A stretch of DNA of 64,000 nt, taken from the NCBI GenBank assembly GCA_964494625.1, contig CAZBRT010000003.1, positions 186,001 through 250,000 on the forward strand, given 5' to 3'. Both the position numbers and the translations under genes were made by a program. The stretch comes from UBA2784 sp964494625 (lineage in GTDB: Bacteria; Pseudomonadota; Alphaproteobacteria; Micropepsales; Micropepsaceae). The number at the start of each line of letters is the position of its first letter. Position 1 is the first letter of the stretch. The notes under the pieces were generated by a model. The model made no database searches, was not told where the DNA came from, and worked only from the letters and a program-made list of their open reading frames with translations. Positions 17,163 through 24,936 of the stretch are shown piece by piece.

Positions 17163-17298
17163 CCCTCGCCCCATGCTTCGAATGGGGAGAGGTGGCGAGC
17201 TCTCGCGAGCCGGTGAGGGGCGCTTGTTTGTGCGGTCCCCCTCACGGAATTTGCTGAGGCGCAAATTCCTGCTCTCCCAATCCGGGGGAGAGCGAAGG
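17163..17298. repeat. Five-stem intergenic repeat, copy 1
   Basis: Fills most of the 299-base gap between lgt and ubiK. Stems: S1 CCTC-g-CCCCAT with ATGGGG-a-GAGG (17164-17192); S2 weak, GCGA with TCGC (17195-17206); S3 GTGAGGGG with CCCCTCAC (17213-17245); S4 GGAATTTGC with GCAAATTCC (17246-17269, six-base loop); S5 GCTCTCCC with GGGAGAGC (17271-17293). A second copy at 49754-49906 keeps S1, S3, S4 and S5 with paired base changes. It resembles the mosaic intergenic elements known from rhizobia (RIME type), but the family is not proven. Confidence 0.8.
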
Positions 17299-17337
17299 AA
17301 GCAGTTAGCGTTCGGCTGGATTGATCAGGATTTCACC

Positions 17338-17592
17338 ATGTCCACACAGAACAGGCTGCTCGATGATCTTGCCCGGCTGGCCACGGGTGCGGCCGGTGCA
17401 GCGCGCGGTGTTCAGCAGGAGATTGAAGCGCTCGTGCGCCAGCAGGCCGAGCGCATGCTGGACCAGATGAACCTCGTGCGGCGCGACGAGTTCGACGCGG
17501 TCAAAGCGATGGCCGCGAAAGCGCGCACGGAAAACGAGGCGCTGGAACGCCGGATCGCAGCACTTGAAGCACGGCTCGACGCCAAAGGCTGA
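17338..17592 (+). CDS. ubiK: UbiK-family accessory factor (BMFP/YqiC, DUF526)
   Basis: 84 residues, almost wholly helical and coiled-coil, as expected for this family. The stretch VQQEIEALVRQQAERMLDQM is followed by FDAVKAMAAKARTENEALERRIAALEARL. In E. coli UbiK supports ubiquinone synthesis and binds lipids; the Brucella homologue was described as membrane-fusogenic. The ATG at 17338 follows the repeat by 39 bases. It starts a plus-strand series with the YbjN gene and proC. Confidence 0.85.
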   Translation: MSTQNRLLDDLARLATGAAGAARGVQQEIEALVRQQAERMLDQMNLVRRDEFDAVKAMAAKARTENEALERRIAALEARLDAKG

Positions 17593-17753
17593 GAAGTTCT
17601 CCACGTCTTTCGCCAAGCGCCCACAGGCCGTTTCGGGCCGCCGCCTTGACACGACTCACCGCACACCGCAGCCTGCAAGCCATGGTGTTATCCTGGTTCG
17701 GGAACCACCAGATGTCGTGGACCGGCCAGAAATGGCCAACCAACGGGCCCCCC

Positions 17754-18260
17754 ATGAGTTTGCGGTTGCGTGAAGATGGCGAAGAAGAGACCCCCAATCC
17801 GCTTGATGCGGTGGAGGGTTTGGTTGCAGCCCAGGAATGGCCCTATGAGCGACTGGGCGGCGAGGAGCTTTCGATCTGTGTGTCGGGCTCGTGGTGTGAC
17901 TATACGCTCGCGTTCGTCTGGCGGCCCGATGTCGAAGCCCTGATCGTGAACGCCGCCTATGATTTCAAGCCTGCGCCGGCGCGACGGGCCGAAGTGATCG
18001 ACCTCGTGGCGCGCATCAATGCTGAATTGTGGCTTGGCCATTTCGACTTCATTGCGGACGAAGGTGTCCTCAGCTTCCGCCACGCCCATCTGATGGCGGG
18101 GGGCGCGCCTTTGACTGTCGGCCAGATTGAAGTGCTCTTGCGTGCGGCGGTTGACGCGTGCGAGCGGCATTATCCTGTTTTCCAGCTCCTGCTCTGGGGT
18201 GGCAAGACGCCGCGCGAGGCGATTGCCGCGGCAATGCTCGACTGTCAGGGACGGGCTTGA
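17754..18260 (+). CDS. YbjN domain protein
   Basis: 168 residues from the ATG chosen here (MSLRLREDGEEETPNPL). The family start NPLDAVEGLVAAQEWPYERLGG, a central beta sheet (ELSICVSGSWCDYTLAFVW) and a helical C terminus fit the YbjN fold, a type III chaperone-like domain of uncertain function. Longer starts at 17646 and 17682 exist but add a segment unlike the family. Its stop overlaps the proC start (TTGA). Confidence 0.85.
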   Translation: MSLRLREDGEEETPNPLDAVEGLVAAQEWPYERLGGEELSICVSGSWCDYTLAFVWRPDVEALIVNAAYDFKPAPARRAEVIDLVARINAELWLGHFDFIADEGVLSFRHAHLMAGGAPLTVGQIEVLLRAAVDACERHYPVFQLLLWGGKTPREAIAAAMLDCQGRA

Positions 18261-19087
18261 AAGTCCGGGCAAAGGCCCAGGCACAAGCTCGGGCGAAACC
18301 CGCCATCCTCTTCATTGGTGCGGGACGAATGGGTGGCGCGCTGGTGCGCGGCCTTGCCGCCTTTGGCCGGTTCCGCCTGATCATCTGCGAACCCGATCCT
18401 TCTCCTGCGATCCGCGCCTTGGCGCGCGCGGGCAAGATTGTGCTCAATCCGGCTTCGGAAGTGATGGGTCGTGCGCGGCTTGCGGTCATTGCCGTCAAGC
18501 CGCAAATGCTGGCGGGCGTGATTGCGCCGCTAAAGCCGATCCTCGCGCGGATGCCCGTTCTCTCGATTGCGGCAGGCGTACGGATCGCGACTTTGCGCAA
18601 GCTCTGCGGCACGCGTCGCGTCATCCGCGCCATGCCCAATCTGCCGGTCGAAGCCCGAAAGGGCATCAGCGCGGTCTTTGCGCCGGCGCCCGTCAGCGCG
18701 GCCGAACGCAAGCTTGCCGCCCTTGTGCTTGACGCGGGCGGCAAGGTCGTCTTTCTGGAAGACGAGAAATTGCTGGATGCGGTAACAGCCGTTTCGGGGT
18801 CGGGCCCTGCCTATGTCTTTCATCTTGTCGAGGCGCTTGCGGCGGCAGCGATGTCCGAGGGCTTGAGCGGCACGCTTGCAAGAACGCTCGCGCGTGAAAC
18901 GGTCATTGGTGCTGCAGCCCTGCTTGCCTCTGGTGCTGATCCTGCGGTGTTACGCGCGCAGGTGACGAGCCCTGGTGGAACAACTGAAGCCGGGCTGTCT
19001 GTATTGATGGGCAAAGGCGGGCTCATGCCGCTCATCCGTCAGACCGTGGCGGCGGCGCGCAAGCGGGCGAAAATGCTCGGCCAATGA
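18257..19087 (+). CDS. proC: Pyrroline-5-carboxylate reductase
   Basis: 276 residues. It makes the last step of proline synthesis with NADPH. ILFIGAGRMGGALVRGL is the Rossmann loop; AVKPQMLAGV, VRAMPNLP-like VIRAMPNLPVEARKG, and the C-terminal VTSPGGTTEAGLSVL signature are present. The start is taken as the TTG at 18257, which shares TTGA with the preceding stop and follows AGGGACGGG; this gives a normal length. Translational coupling with the YbjN gene is likely. Confidence 0.95.
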   Translation: MKVRAKAQAQARAKPAILFIGAGRMGGALVRGLAAFGRFRLIICEPDPSPAIRALARAGKIVLNPASEVMGRARLAVIAVKPQMLAGVIAPLKPILARMPVLSIAAGVRIATLRKLCGTRRVIRAMPNLPVEARKGISAVFAPAPVSAAERKLAALVLDAGGKVVFLEDEKLLDAVTAVSGSGPAYVFHLVEALAAAAMSEGLSGTLARTLARETVIGAAALLASGADPAVLRAQVTSPGGTTEAGLSVLMGKGGLMPLIRQTVAAARKRAKMLGQ

Positions 19088-19112
19088 TGCAAGCGTGATG
19101 GGGCAGTGATTC

Positions 19113-19733
19113 ATGGTCGCGCGCAAAGCCAATACAAGCACGCGCAAGAAAGCGCCCGCGAAAGCGAAGGCTCAAGCGGTCGAAGCCAAGCTCATTGCTG
19201 CGATGTTTGCGCTTTCGGCGTCGGACCAATGGATGTCGCTGACGCTTGAGACCATTGCCCGCAAGGCCAGGGTGAAGTCCCAGGACATACCGCAGCGTCT
19301 GCGTGATCGCGTCGATGTCGTCGCCCTTTGGGCCGAGGGGATTGGTCACAGAATCGCAGGCGCGGATACCGACAAATCCATTCCCCTCCATGACCGGCTG
19401 TTCGAAGGCGTGATGGCCGTGCTTGAAGCGGCCAGTGACGTGCGCGCCGGGTTGGGCGGGATCGCTGCCGCGGTCATGCAGAACCCCCTGGCCGGGATCG
19501 AACTTGTCGGAGCTGCCGCCCATCTTGGAAGGGCGGCTGCACGCCATGCGGGTCTCGATGTGTCGGGCATTGGCGGGCAGGCCAGCGCCGTTGCGCTCGG
19601 CCTTCTGATCGCGCGACTTCTGCCCGTCTATGCCGCCGACGAGCCGGGGCTTGGCCGGACCATGGCCCTGACGGACCAAAATCTTTCAGCCGCGCTTGGG
19701 CTTCTCAACCTTGTCCCGCGGGTCTTTGGTTGA
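19113..19733 (+). CDS. TetR-like regulator with basic N-terminal tail
   Basis: 206 residues. A tail of Ala and Lys (about residues 1-22) is followed by a helix-turn-helix arrangement like TetR proteins: WMSLTLETIARKARVKSQDI then a third helix QRLRDRVDVVALWAEG. The recognition helix differs from the usual YxHFxxKEEL pattern, so DNA binding is uncertain. The rest is helical. The next gene is a phasin-like protein, and TetR-type proteins are sometimes near such genes, but a link is only suggested by position. Confidence 0.6.
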   Translation: MVARKANTSTRKKAPAKAKAQAVEAKLIAAMFALSASDQWMSLTLETIARKARVKSQDIPQRLRDRVDVVALWAEGIGHRIAGADTDKSIPLHDRLFEGVMAVLEAASDVRAGLGGIAAAVMQNPLAGIELVGAAAHLGRAAARHAGLDVSGIGGQASAVALGLLIARLLPVYAADEPGLGRTMALTDQNLSAALGLLNLVPRVFG

Positions 19734-19788
19734 CGGTACTGCTCGTTGGGACGCATGTTGTCCTTCCTACGGGCCGGGAGGTTGTGGC

Positions 19789-20241
19789 ATGAGCAAAGAC
19801 AAAGGCAGTGCGGGCAAAGACAATTCGGCATTCGGCTTTGGCGAATTATTCGAGCGATTGGGTCTGAAAATGGATGTCGGCGCCCTGATGGACGCGCAAC
19901 GCCGCCAGTTCGAAAACGCTTTTGCGGCGTTTGCCAAAGTGGCTGACGGCTATCAAAAAGTCATTTCCCGCCAGCAGGAGATGATGGCGGAAACGATGGG
20001 CGACCTTTCCAAGGCCATGACATCGCTCACCGAGCGCGACAGCGGTGGTGCGACCAGCGGCCAGCGCATCGAGACCGCCAAGACGGCTGTCGAGAAAGCC
20101 GTCAACCACATGACCGAATTGGCCGACCTCACCCAGAAGGCCAATCAGGGCGCGTTTGATCTCATGCGCGCCCAGATCACGGAAGGCTTCTCAATCCTGA
20201 CCGGCGGCGCGAAGTCCGACGCAGGCAAAGGAAAATCGTAA
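19789..20241 (+). CDS. Phasin family protein
   Basis: 150 residues, predicted all-helical and amphipathic. MDAQRRQFENAFAAFAKVADGYQKVISRQQ and a C-terminal LTQKANQGAFDLMRAQITEG repeat pattern (parts quoted) are like phasins that coat polyhydroxyalkanoate granules. The ATG at 19789 is preceded by GGGAGG, a strong ribosome site. No PHA synthase gene lies in the window, so granule binding is an inference. Confidence 0.65.
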   Translation: MSKDKGSAGKDNSAFGFGELFERLGLKMDVGALMDAQRRQFENAFAAFAKVADGYQKVISRQQEMMAETMGDLSKAMTSLTERDSGGATSGQRIETAKTAVEKAVNHMTELADLTQKANQGAFDLMRAQITEGFSILTGGAKSDAGKGKS

Positions 20242-20595
20242 GTGGATGTTGCCGGCGCTGCGGCGCAGATCCCTTTTGACGTTTTTGCGTCGGTTGACAT
20301 AAGGGCAGGAACGGTGGTGCGCGCCGAAGCCTATCCCGAGGCCCGCAAGCCATCGATCAAACTCTGGATTGATCTTGGCCCCGTTGGCGTGAAGGCAAGT
20401 GCGGCGCAGCTCACCCGCCACTACGCGCCTGCGGAACTTGTCGGCCGGAAAGTTTTGTGCGTCGTCAATTTCGCGCCGCGCAAGATCGGCGCCTTCCTGT
20501 CGGAAGTGCTGACCCTGGGTCTCGACAGCGAGCCGGGCGCGGTCGTGCTGGCGGTGCCTGACAAGGATGTACCCAACGGCGCGCGGCTTTATTGA
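20242..20595 (+). CDS. csaA: CsaA-type tRNA-binding domain protein
   Basis: 117 residues. FDVFASVDIRAGTVVRAEAY starts the EMAP/CsaA OB-fold, and VVNFAPRKIGAFLSEVLTLG and VPDKDVPNGARLY complete it, as in export chaperone CsaA and the tRNA-binding domain of MetRS. It starts with GTG directly after the phasin stop codon, so it depends on translation of that gene. It converges on the kinase gene at 20605. Confidence 0.9.
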   Translation: MDVAGAAAQIPFDVFASVDIRAGTVVRAEAYPEARKPSIKLWIDLGPVGVKASAAQLTRHYAPAELVGRKVLCVVNFAPRKIGAFLSEVLTLGLDSEPGAVVLAVPDKDVPNGARLY

Positions 20596-20604
20596 AGCAA
20601 AGTC

Positions 20605-21987
20605 TCAACCATCCACGCGGATGCGGATTTCCGCGCGCAGGCCCCCCAGAGGACTGGCACCAAGGGTAACATCGCCGCCATGGGCGCGCGCGATATCGCG
20701 GGCAATTGCAAGGCCAAGCCCCACGCCCCCCATCTGCAGGTTGCGACCTTCGTCGAGGCGGTGAAAGGGCCGGAACGCTTCCTCGCGGCGGGCAGACGGT
20801 ATGCCGGGACCATCGTCGTCCACGGCGATCTCGATCATCGGCCCTTTGCGGCTTGCCGTAATGACGGCGCGGGTGCCGTGCTTCAGCGCATTGTCTACAA
20901 GGTTCTGAATGCAGCGGCGCATGGCGTTGCGGCGCACTTCGGCAACGAGGTCACCGGTTGCGTTCAGCGCGACATCGCGTTCCCGCGTGCCGTCGGCGCC
21001 GCGGCGCGCCGTCTCGGCCACTTCGGTGAGGATGTCGGTCATCGGCAGGCGGACAGAATTTTCGCCGCCGCCGCCGCGCGCAAAGTCGAGATATTCAGCG
21101 ACCATGTGCTCCATCTCGCGCACATCGGCGCGCAGGGCCTCGATGTCGGGGCTGTCGCCCATCATGGCAAGCGCGAGCTTCATGCGGGTGAGCGGCGTCT
21201 TCAGATCGTGGCTGACACCCGCCAGCATTTCGGTGCGTTGCTGCATCTGGCGCACGATACGCTCGCGCATTTCGATGAAGGATTGCGCTGCGGCACGCAC
21301 TTCGGTCGCGCCGGATGGTTTGAAATCCGGCACGTCGCGGCCATGACCGAAGGCGTCGGCCGCGAGCGCCAGCCGCTGGATCGGCTTGATCTGGTTGCGC
21401 AGGAAGAGTGCGGCGACGCCGATGATGATGAGCGAAAACGCCAGCATCCAGACAACGAAAATATGCGAGTTGGTGATGGTCAGGCGCTTTTCATCGACGA
21501 CGATGCGGAAGACGCCGCCCTCGACGGCGACACGGATGTCAGCGAAATCCTCCAGGCGCTCGGCATCGAACCAGACCGGCTTCCTGATCCGGTTGGGCAG
21601 CTCGCGCGCCAGCACACGGGCGAGAACCGAATTTGTGGTGCTTGCCGTCTCGGGCAAAGACTCGCCCGGCAGCCAGCCCACGGAAAAGCCCAGCCTGCCT
21701 GACGCTGCTTCCGCCAGTTCTTCCGGCGGGAGGAGGAGGTTTGTGCGCTCATAGAGGGCGACCAGGAGGGCGATGTCGCCCGCCACACCGCGCGTCATGC
21801 GTACAGTCACCGTCTCGGCGTTGCGGTCGAGATACATGTAGGAAACGATCGCCTGCAGGATGACCATCGGCGCAACAACGATGGTGAGCGCGCGCGCAAA
21901 GAGGGAGCGCGGCAACCATCGCTTGATGATGCCCTCGCGTTCGCCCGACGCGAACAGCCTATGCCACGCCGTCCGGTACCAGGACAT
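20605..21987 (-). CDS. EnvZ-type sensor histidine kinase
   Basis: 460 residues. Membrane helices at about 30-52 and 176-196 enclose a periplasmic sensor of about 120 residues. HAMP follows (NQIKPIQRLALAADAFGHG), then the phosphoacceptor MLAGVSHDLKTPLTRMKLAL with His260, and a complete ATPase domain with NLVDNALKHG, VDDDGPGIP and GGVGLGLAIARDI. This is an intact kinase. Its start overlaps the regulator stop by 29 bases. The signal is unknown; the operon places it under the MarR-type protein at its head. Confidence 0.93.
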   Translation of the reverse strand: MSWYRTAWHRLFASGEREGIIKRWLPRSLFARALTIVVAPMVILQAIVSYMYLDRNAETVTVRMTRGVAGDIALLVALYERTNLLLPPEELAEAASGRLGFSVGWLPGESLPETASTTNSVLARVLARELPNRIRKPVWFDAERLEDFADIRVAVEGGVFRIVVDEKRLTITNSHIFVVWMLAFSLIIIGVAALFLRNQIKPIQRLALAADAFGHGRDVPDFKPSGATEVRAAAQSFIEMRERIVRQMQQRTEMLAGVSHDLKTPLTRMKLALAMMGDSPDIEALRADVREMEHMVAEYLDFARGGGGENSVRLPMTDILTEVAETARRGADGTRERDVALNATGDLVAEVRRNAMRRCIQNLVDNALKHGTRAVITASRKGPMIEIAVDDDGPGIPSARREEAFRPFHRLDEGRNLQMGGVGLGLAIARDIARAHGGDVTLGASPLGGLRAEIRIRVDG

Positions 21988-22672
21988 AGCCCACGCTTCT
22001 CACGGTCTGGAGGTAGAGGGGAAGACGCGGATCCAGTTCGATCTTGCGCCGCAACCTTGTCATCTGCACGTCAACGGAACGTTCCATGGTGGCGCCTGAC
22101 TTCGCCATCAATTCAGCGCGCGAAACCGGCTTGCCCGCGCTTTGCGCCAGTACACGCAGCAAGGCAGCTTCGCCCGAGGTGATCTTCACATGGCGGCCAT
22201 CGGCCAGGAGCTCGTTGCGGGACAAGTCAAACGTGCACTTGCCCATGCGCACTTCGCGGATGGCAGGCTTTTCCGGCTTGACCGTGCGCCGCACGATGGA
22301 GGCGATACGCAGGAGGAGTTCGCGCGGCTCGAAAGGCTTGGCGAGGTAATCATCGGCGCCGCGTTCCAGCCCCTCAATGCGGCTTTCGGCTTCGCCGCGC
22401 GCGGTCAACAGGAGGATCGGCACTTCGGATGTCTCACGCAGCGACTTTGTAAGGTCAAAGCCGCTCTCGCCCGGCATCATCACGTCAAGGATCAGAAGGT
22501 CGAAGTCGAAGCTGCGCAATTTGGAACGCGCCTCGGTGGCGTCTGCGGCCGTGGTCACGAGATAGTGGTTGTCGGAGAGGAATTTCTGGAGAAGCGTGCG
22601 GATGCGCACGTCATCGTCAACAACAAGGATATGGCGCTGGGCGTCGCCTGCGCTGTTCACGGCACCACTCAT
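21959..22672 (-). CDS. OmpR-type response regulator
   Basis: 237 residues. The receiver domain has the acidic pair in ILVVDDD, phospho-acceptor Asp63 in LLILDVMMPG, Thr in LLLTARG and Lys in YLAKPF. The C-terminal winged helix ends with TRLRRKIELDP and TVRSVGYVLVPDG. It is the partner of the kinase just downstream and overlaps the MarR gene by four bases (ATGA). Confidence 0.95.
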   Translation of the reverse strand: MSGAVNSAGDAQRHILVVDDDVRIRTLLQKFLSDNHYLVTTAADATEARSKLRSFDFDLLILDVMMPGESGFDLTKSLRETSEVPILLLTARGEAESRIEGLERGADDYLAKPFEPRELLLRIASIVRRTVKPEKPAIREVRMGKCTFDLSRNELLADGRHVKITSGEAALLRVLAQSAGKPVSRAELMAKSGATMERSVDVQMTRLRRKIELDPRLPLYLQTVRSVGYVLVPDGVA

Positions 22673-23229
22673 GGCCGCTCCACCAGCTTGAGGACTTCGG
22701 CGCGGTCCTCCTCGGCGACAAGACCCATGAGCACACGGCGGAAACCGGCGACGGCTTCAGGACCGGCATCACGGAACGCCTTGAGCATGCGCGCGCGGTT
22801 GATGGCGGCCAGACGCGCCAGCAGCGCTTCGCCATCCGGCGTCAGGCGCAACAGGCGCTGGCGGCGGTCGTCATTGCCGGTCACCTGAACGACATGACCC
22901 GCCGCGACGAGATCTTTCAGCACGCGCGACAGGCTCTGCTTGGTGATCTTGAGGATGGCCAAAAGCTCGCCCACCGGCAGGCCGGGATTGCGGCCGACAA
23001 AATGCAACGCGCGGTGGTGGGCGCGGCCAAAGCCGATCTTGCGGAGTTCCGCATCCGCTTCGCTCACAAAGTCGCGATAGGCAAAGAACAGAAGTTCGAC
23101 GCCCCGGCGGATTTCGTCTTCCCGCAAGTAGAGAAGGGCTGTTGCCTGACGGAGCTCGGCGGGCCTCGGTTCCTGCCTCGCGTCCGACCTTGGTTCTTCC
23201 CGCGACATTGGGGTTTTTATGTCAGCCAT
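22669..23229 (-). CDS. MarR family transcriptional regulator
   Basis: 186 residues. The winged helix is clear: FGRAHHRALHFVGRNPGLPVGELL, the recognition helix KITKQSLSRVLKDLVAAGHV and the wing NDDRRQRLLRLTPDGEALL (each part in order). The ATG at 23229 has no Shine-Dalgarno sequence and lies inside a palindrome (23217-23239), which suggests a short or absent leader and autoregulation. It heads the operon marR-regulator-kinase, an unusual union of a ligand-type and a phosphorelay-type regulator. Confidence 0.92.
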   Translation of the reverse strand: MADIKTPMSREEPRSDARQEPRPAELRQATALLYLREDEIRRGVELLFFAYRDFVSEADAELRKIGFGRAHHRALHFVGRNPGLPVGELLAILKITKQSLSRVLKDLVAAGHVVQVTGNDDRRQRLLRLTPDGEALLARLAAINRARMLKAFRDAGPEAVAGFRRVLMGLVAEEDRAEVLKLVERP

Positions 23230-23239
23230 ATTGACATAA
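23217..23239. promoter_or_regulatory. Palindromic operator, probably for the MarR protein
   Basis: TTATGTCA at 23217-23224 and TGACATAA at 23232-23239 are perfect inverted arms of 8 bases with a 7-base spacer. The centre-to-centre size suits a MarR dimer. On the minus strand it covers the marR start codon; on the plus strand its right arm contains the TTGACA -35 box proposed for the aminotransferase gene. Binding would repress both directions. Sequence is direct; the regulator's identity is inferred. Confidence 0.65.
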
Positions 23240-23260
23240 TTAGGGGGATGGCGGGATGAT
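23231..23260 (+). promoter_or_regulatory. Candidate promoter of the IlvE-type aminotransferase
   Basis: A consensus -35 box TTGACA at 23231-23236 is followed after 18 bases by GATGAT at 23255-23260, which matches four of six positions of the -10 consensus. It lies 55 bases before the start codon. The -35 box overlaps the palindromic operator. Confidence 0.4.
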
Positions 23261-23314
23261 GTAAAGTCCAAGTCCCGGCCGGAGTACCGGCGCCATTTTG
23301 CGGAGCGTGCCGCC

Positions 23315-24211
23315 ATGTCTGCCATCCTGCCTTTTGATGATCGCGACGGAACCATCTGGTTCGACGGCAAGATGATGCCGTGGCGCGACGCAAAGGTTCA
23401 TGTGCTGACCCACGGCCTGCATTACGCTTCGAGCGTGTTCGAGGGCGAGCGCGCCTATGGCGGCCAGGTTTTCAAATCGGAACTTCATACGCAGCGGCTT
23501 TTCCGCTCGGCTGAATTGATGGGCTTTGCCATTCCCTTCGCGCAGGCCGAGATCAATGCGGCCAAGGAGGCAGTCGTCAAGGCCAATGGCCATCCAGATG
23601 CCTATGTGCGGCCGGTTGCGTTCCGCGGCAGTGAAATGATGGCGGTGAGTGCGCAGCACTCGAAGATCCATGTCGCAATCGCGACATGGCCGTGGCCGTC
23701 AATGTTTGATCCCGCCACCAAGATGAAGGGCATCCGTCTCGACATCGCACGCTGGCGCCGCCCGAGCCCGGAGACCATTCCGTGCCATGCCAAGGCCGCC
23801 GGCCTTTACATGATCTGCACGCTCTCCAAGCATGAGGCCGAACATAACGGCTTCCAGGACGCCATCATGTGGGACTATCGCGGCTATGTCGCTGAGGCGA
23901 CGGGCGCGAATGTGTTCTTTGTGAAGGAGGGCAAGCTGCACACGCCGACGCCCGATTGCTTCCTTGACGGCATCACGCGGCGCACAGCGATGGAACTGGC
24001 GCGCGCGCGTGGTATCGATGTGGTCGAGCGGCACATCAAGCCGGAGGAGCTTCCCGGCTTCAGCGAGTGTTTCCTGACGGGAACCGCTGCCGAGATCACG
24101 CCGGTTGCGAGCATCGGCACGCACATCTTCACGCCGGGCGCGCTGACCCGCCAGATGCTCGACGATTTCAATGTGCGCGTGCGCCAGAAGGTTGCGGCGG
24201 CGGCGGCCTGA
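23315..24211 (+). CDS. ilvE: Branched-chain amino acid aminotransferase
   Basis: 298 residues of the fold-type IV PLP family. IWFDGKMMPWRDAKVHVLTH, YASSVFEGERAYGG and the PLP Lys in PCHAKAAGLYM are seen, then EATGANVFFVKEGKLHTP and FLTGTAAEITPVASI. It moves the amino group between glutamate and Leu, Ile or Val keto acids. It is divergent from marR, sharing the palindrome region, which implies regulation by that protein. Its stop directly abuts the moaE stop on the other strand. Confidence 0.92.
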   Translation: MSAILPFDDRDGTIWFDGKMMPWRDAKVHVLTHGLHYASSVFEGERAYGGQVFKSELHTQRLFRSAELMGFAIPFAQAEINAAKEAVVKANGHPDAYVRPVAFRGSEMMAVSAQHSKIHVAIATWPWPSMFDPATKMKGIRLDIARWRRPSPETIPCHAKAAGLYMICTLSKHEAEHNGFQDAIMWDYRGYVAEATGANVFFVKEGKLHTPTPDCFLDGITRRTAMELARARGIDVVERHIKPEELPGFSECFLTGTAAEITPVASIGTHIFTPGALTRQMLDDFNVRVRQKVAAAAA

Positions 24212-24667
24212 TCATTTGTTCCAGCGGGCAGCGGCATCTTCGTCGCTGGCCCGCGCTTCCACCCAGTTTGTGCCTGCGGCCGTTTCCTCGGCCTTCCAGA
24301 AGGGCGCGCGGGTTTTCAGCCAGTCCATCAGGAATGACGCAGCCGCAAACGCCGCTTCGCGGCTTTGGGATGCCGCGAGCACGAGAACGATGTCATCGCC
24401 CGCGCGCAATCTGCCGACACGGTGGATGATGGTGACGCCCTTGAGCGGCCAGCGTTGCGCGGCTTCGGCGGCGATGGCCTCAAGCTCGCTCATGGTCATG
24501 GCGGGGTAGTGTTCGAGCGTGATCGAATTGACCGCCTTGCCGAAATCATCGCCGCGGACGATCCCGGTGAAACTGACAAGCGCTCCGATATCGCTGTGTC
24601 CCTGCCGGAGCCTTGCCTGCTCTGCGGCGATGTCGAAGGGCTCTTCCTGAATGCGGATATGGGCCAT
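24212..24667 (-). CDS. moaE: Molybdopterin synthase catalytic subunit
   Basis: 151 residues. With MoaD-thiocarboxylate it inserts two sulfurs into cyclic pyranopterin monophosphate to make molybdopterin. GALVSFTGIVRGDD, LEHYPAMTMSELE, IIHRVGRLRAGDDIV and the catalytic region DWLKTRAPFWKAE are intact. The ATG at 24667 overlaps the moaD stop by one base (TGATG). The product serves MsrP, encoded at 44118, among other molybdoenzymes. Confidence 0.96.
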   Translation of the reverse strand: MAHIRIQEEPFDIAAEQARLRQGHSDIGALVSFTGIVRGDDFGKAVNSITLEHYPAMTMSELEAIAAEAAQRWPLKGVTIIHRVGRLRAGDDIVLVLAASQSREAAFAAASFLMDWLKTRAPFWKAEETAAGTNWVEARASDEDAAARWNK

Positions 24668-24930
24668 CAACCGCCCGTCACCGGCGGGAACCATGCAATC
24701 TCCTGCGCGCCCACGACAGAATCGCCGAGTGCTGCGTGGCGCTGGTCGATGGCGATCTTCAGCCGGGCAAGGTCGGCAAAGGCCGCCGCGTGGCCGGCGC
24801 TGCGTGCGGCAAGAAAGGCTGCAAGATCGCGGGCGGTCTTGACCGTCGTGGGCAGGGTGATCTCCTCCATCCGCGTGCCGGTCTTCTCACGCACCCAGGC
24901 AAAATAAAGCACGCGCAAGGCTGCGGACAT
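24667..24930 (-). CDS. moaD: Molybdopterin synthase sulfur carrier subunit
   Basis: 87 residues with a ubiquitin-like fold (VLYFAWVREKTGTRMEEITL) and the essential C-terminal Gly-Gly (FPPVTGG), which is thiocarboxylated by MoeB-type enzymes. The ATG at 24930 is preferred; a TTG at 24936 also lies in frame right after the pgsA stop. It is coupled to both pgsA and moaE. Confidence 0.94.
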   Translation of the reverse strand: MSAALRVLYFAWVREKTGTRMEEITLPTTVKTARDLAAFLAARSAGHAAAFADLARLKIAIDQRHAALGDSVVGAQEIAWFPPVTGG

Positions 24931-24936
24931 GGGCAA

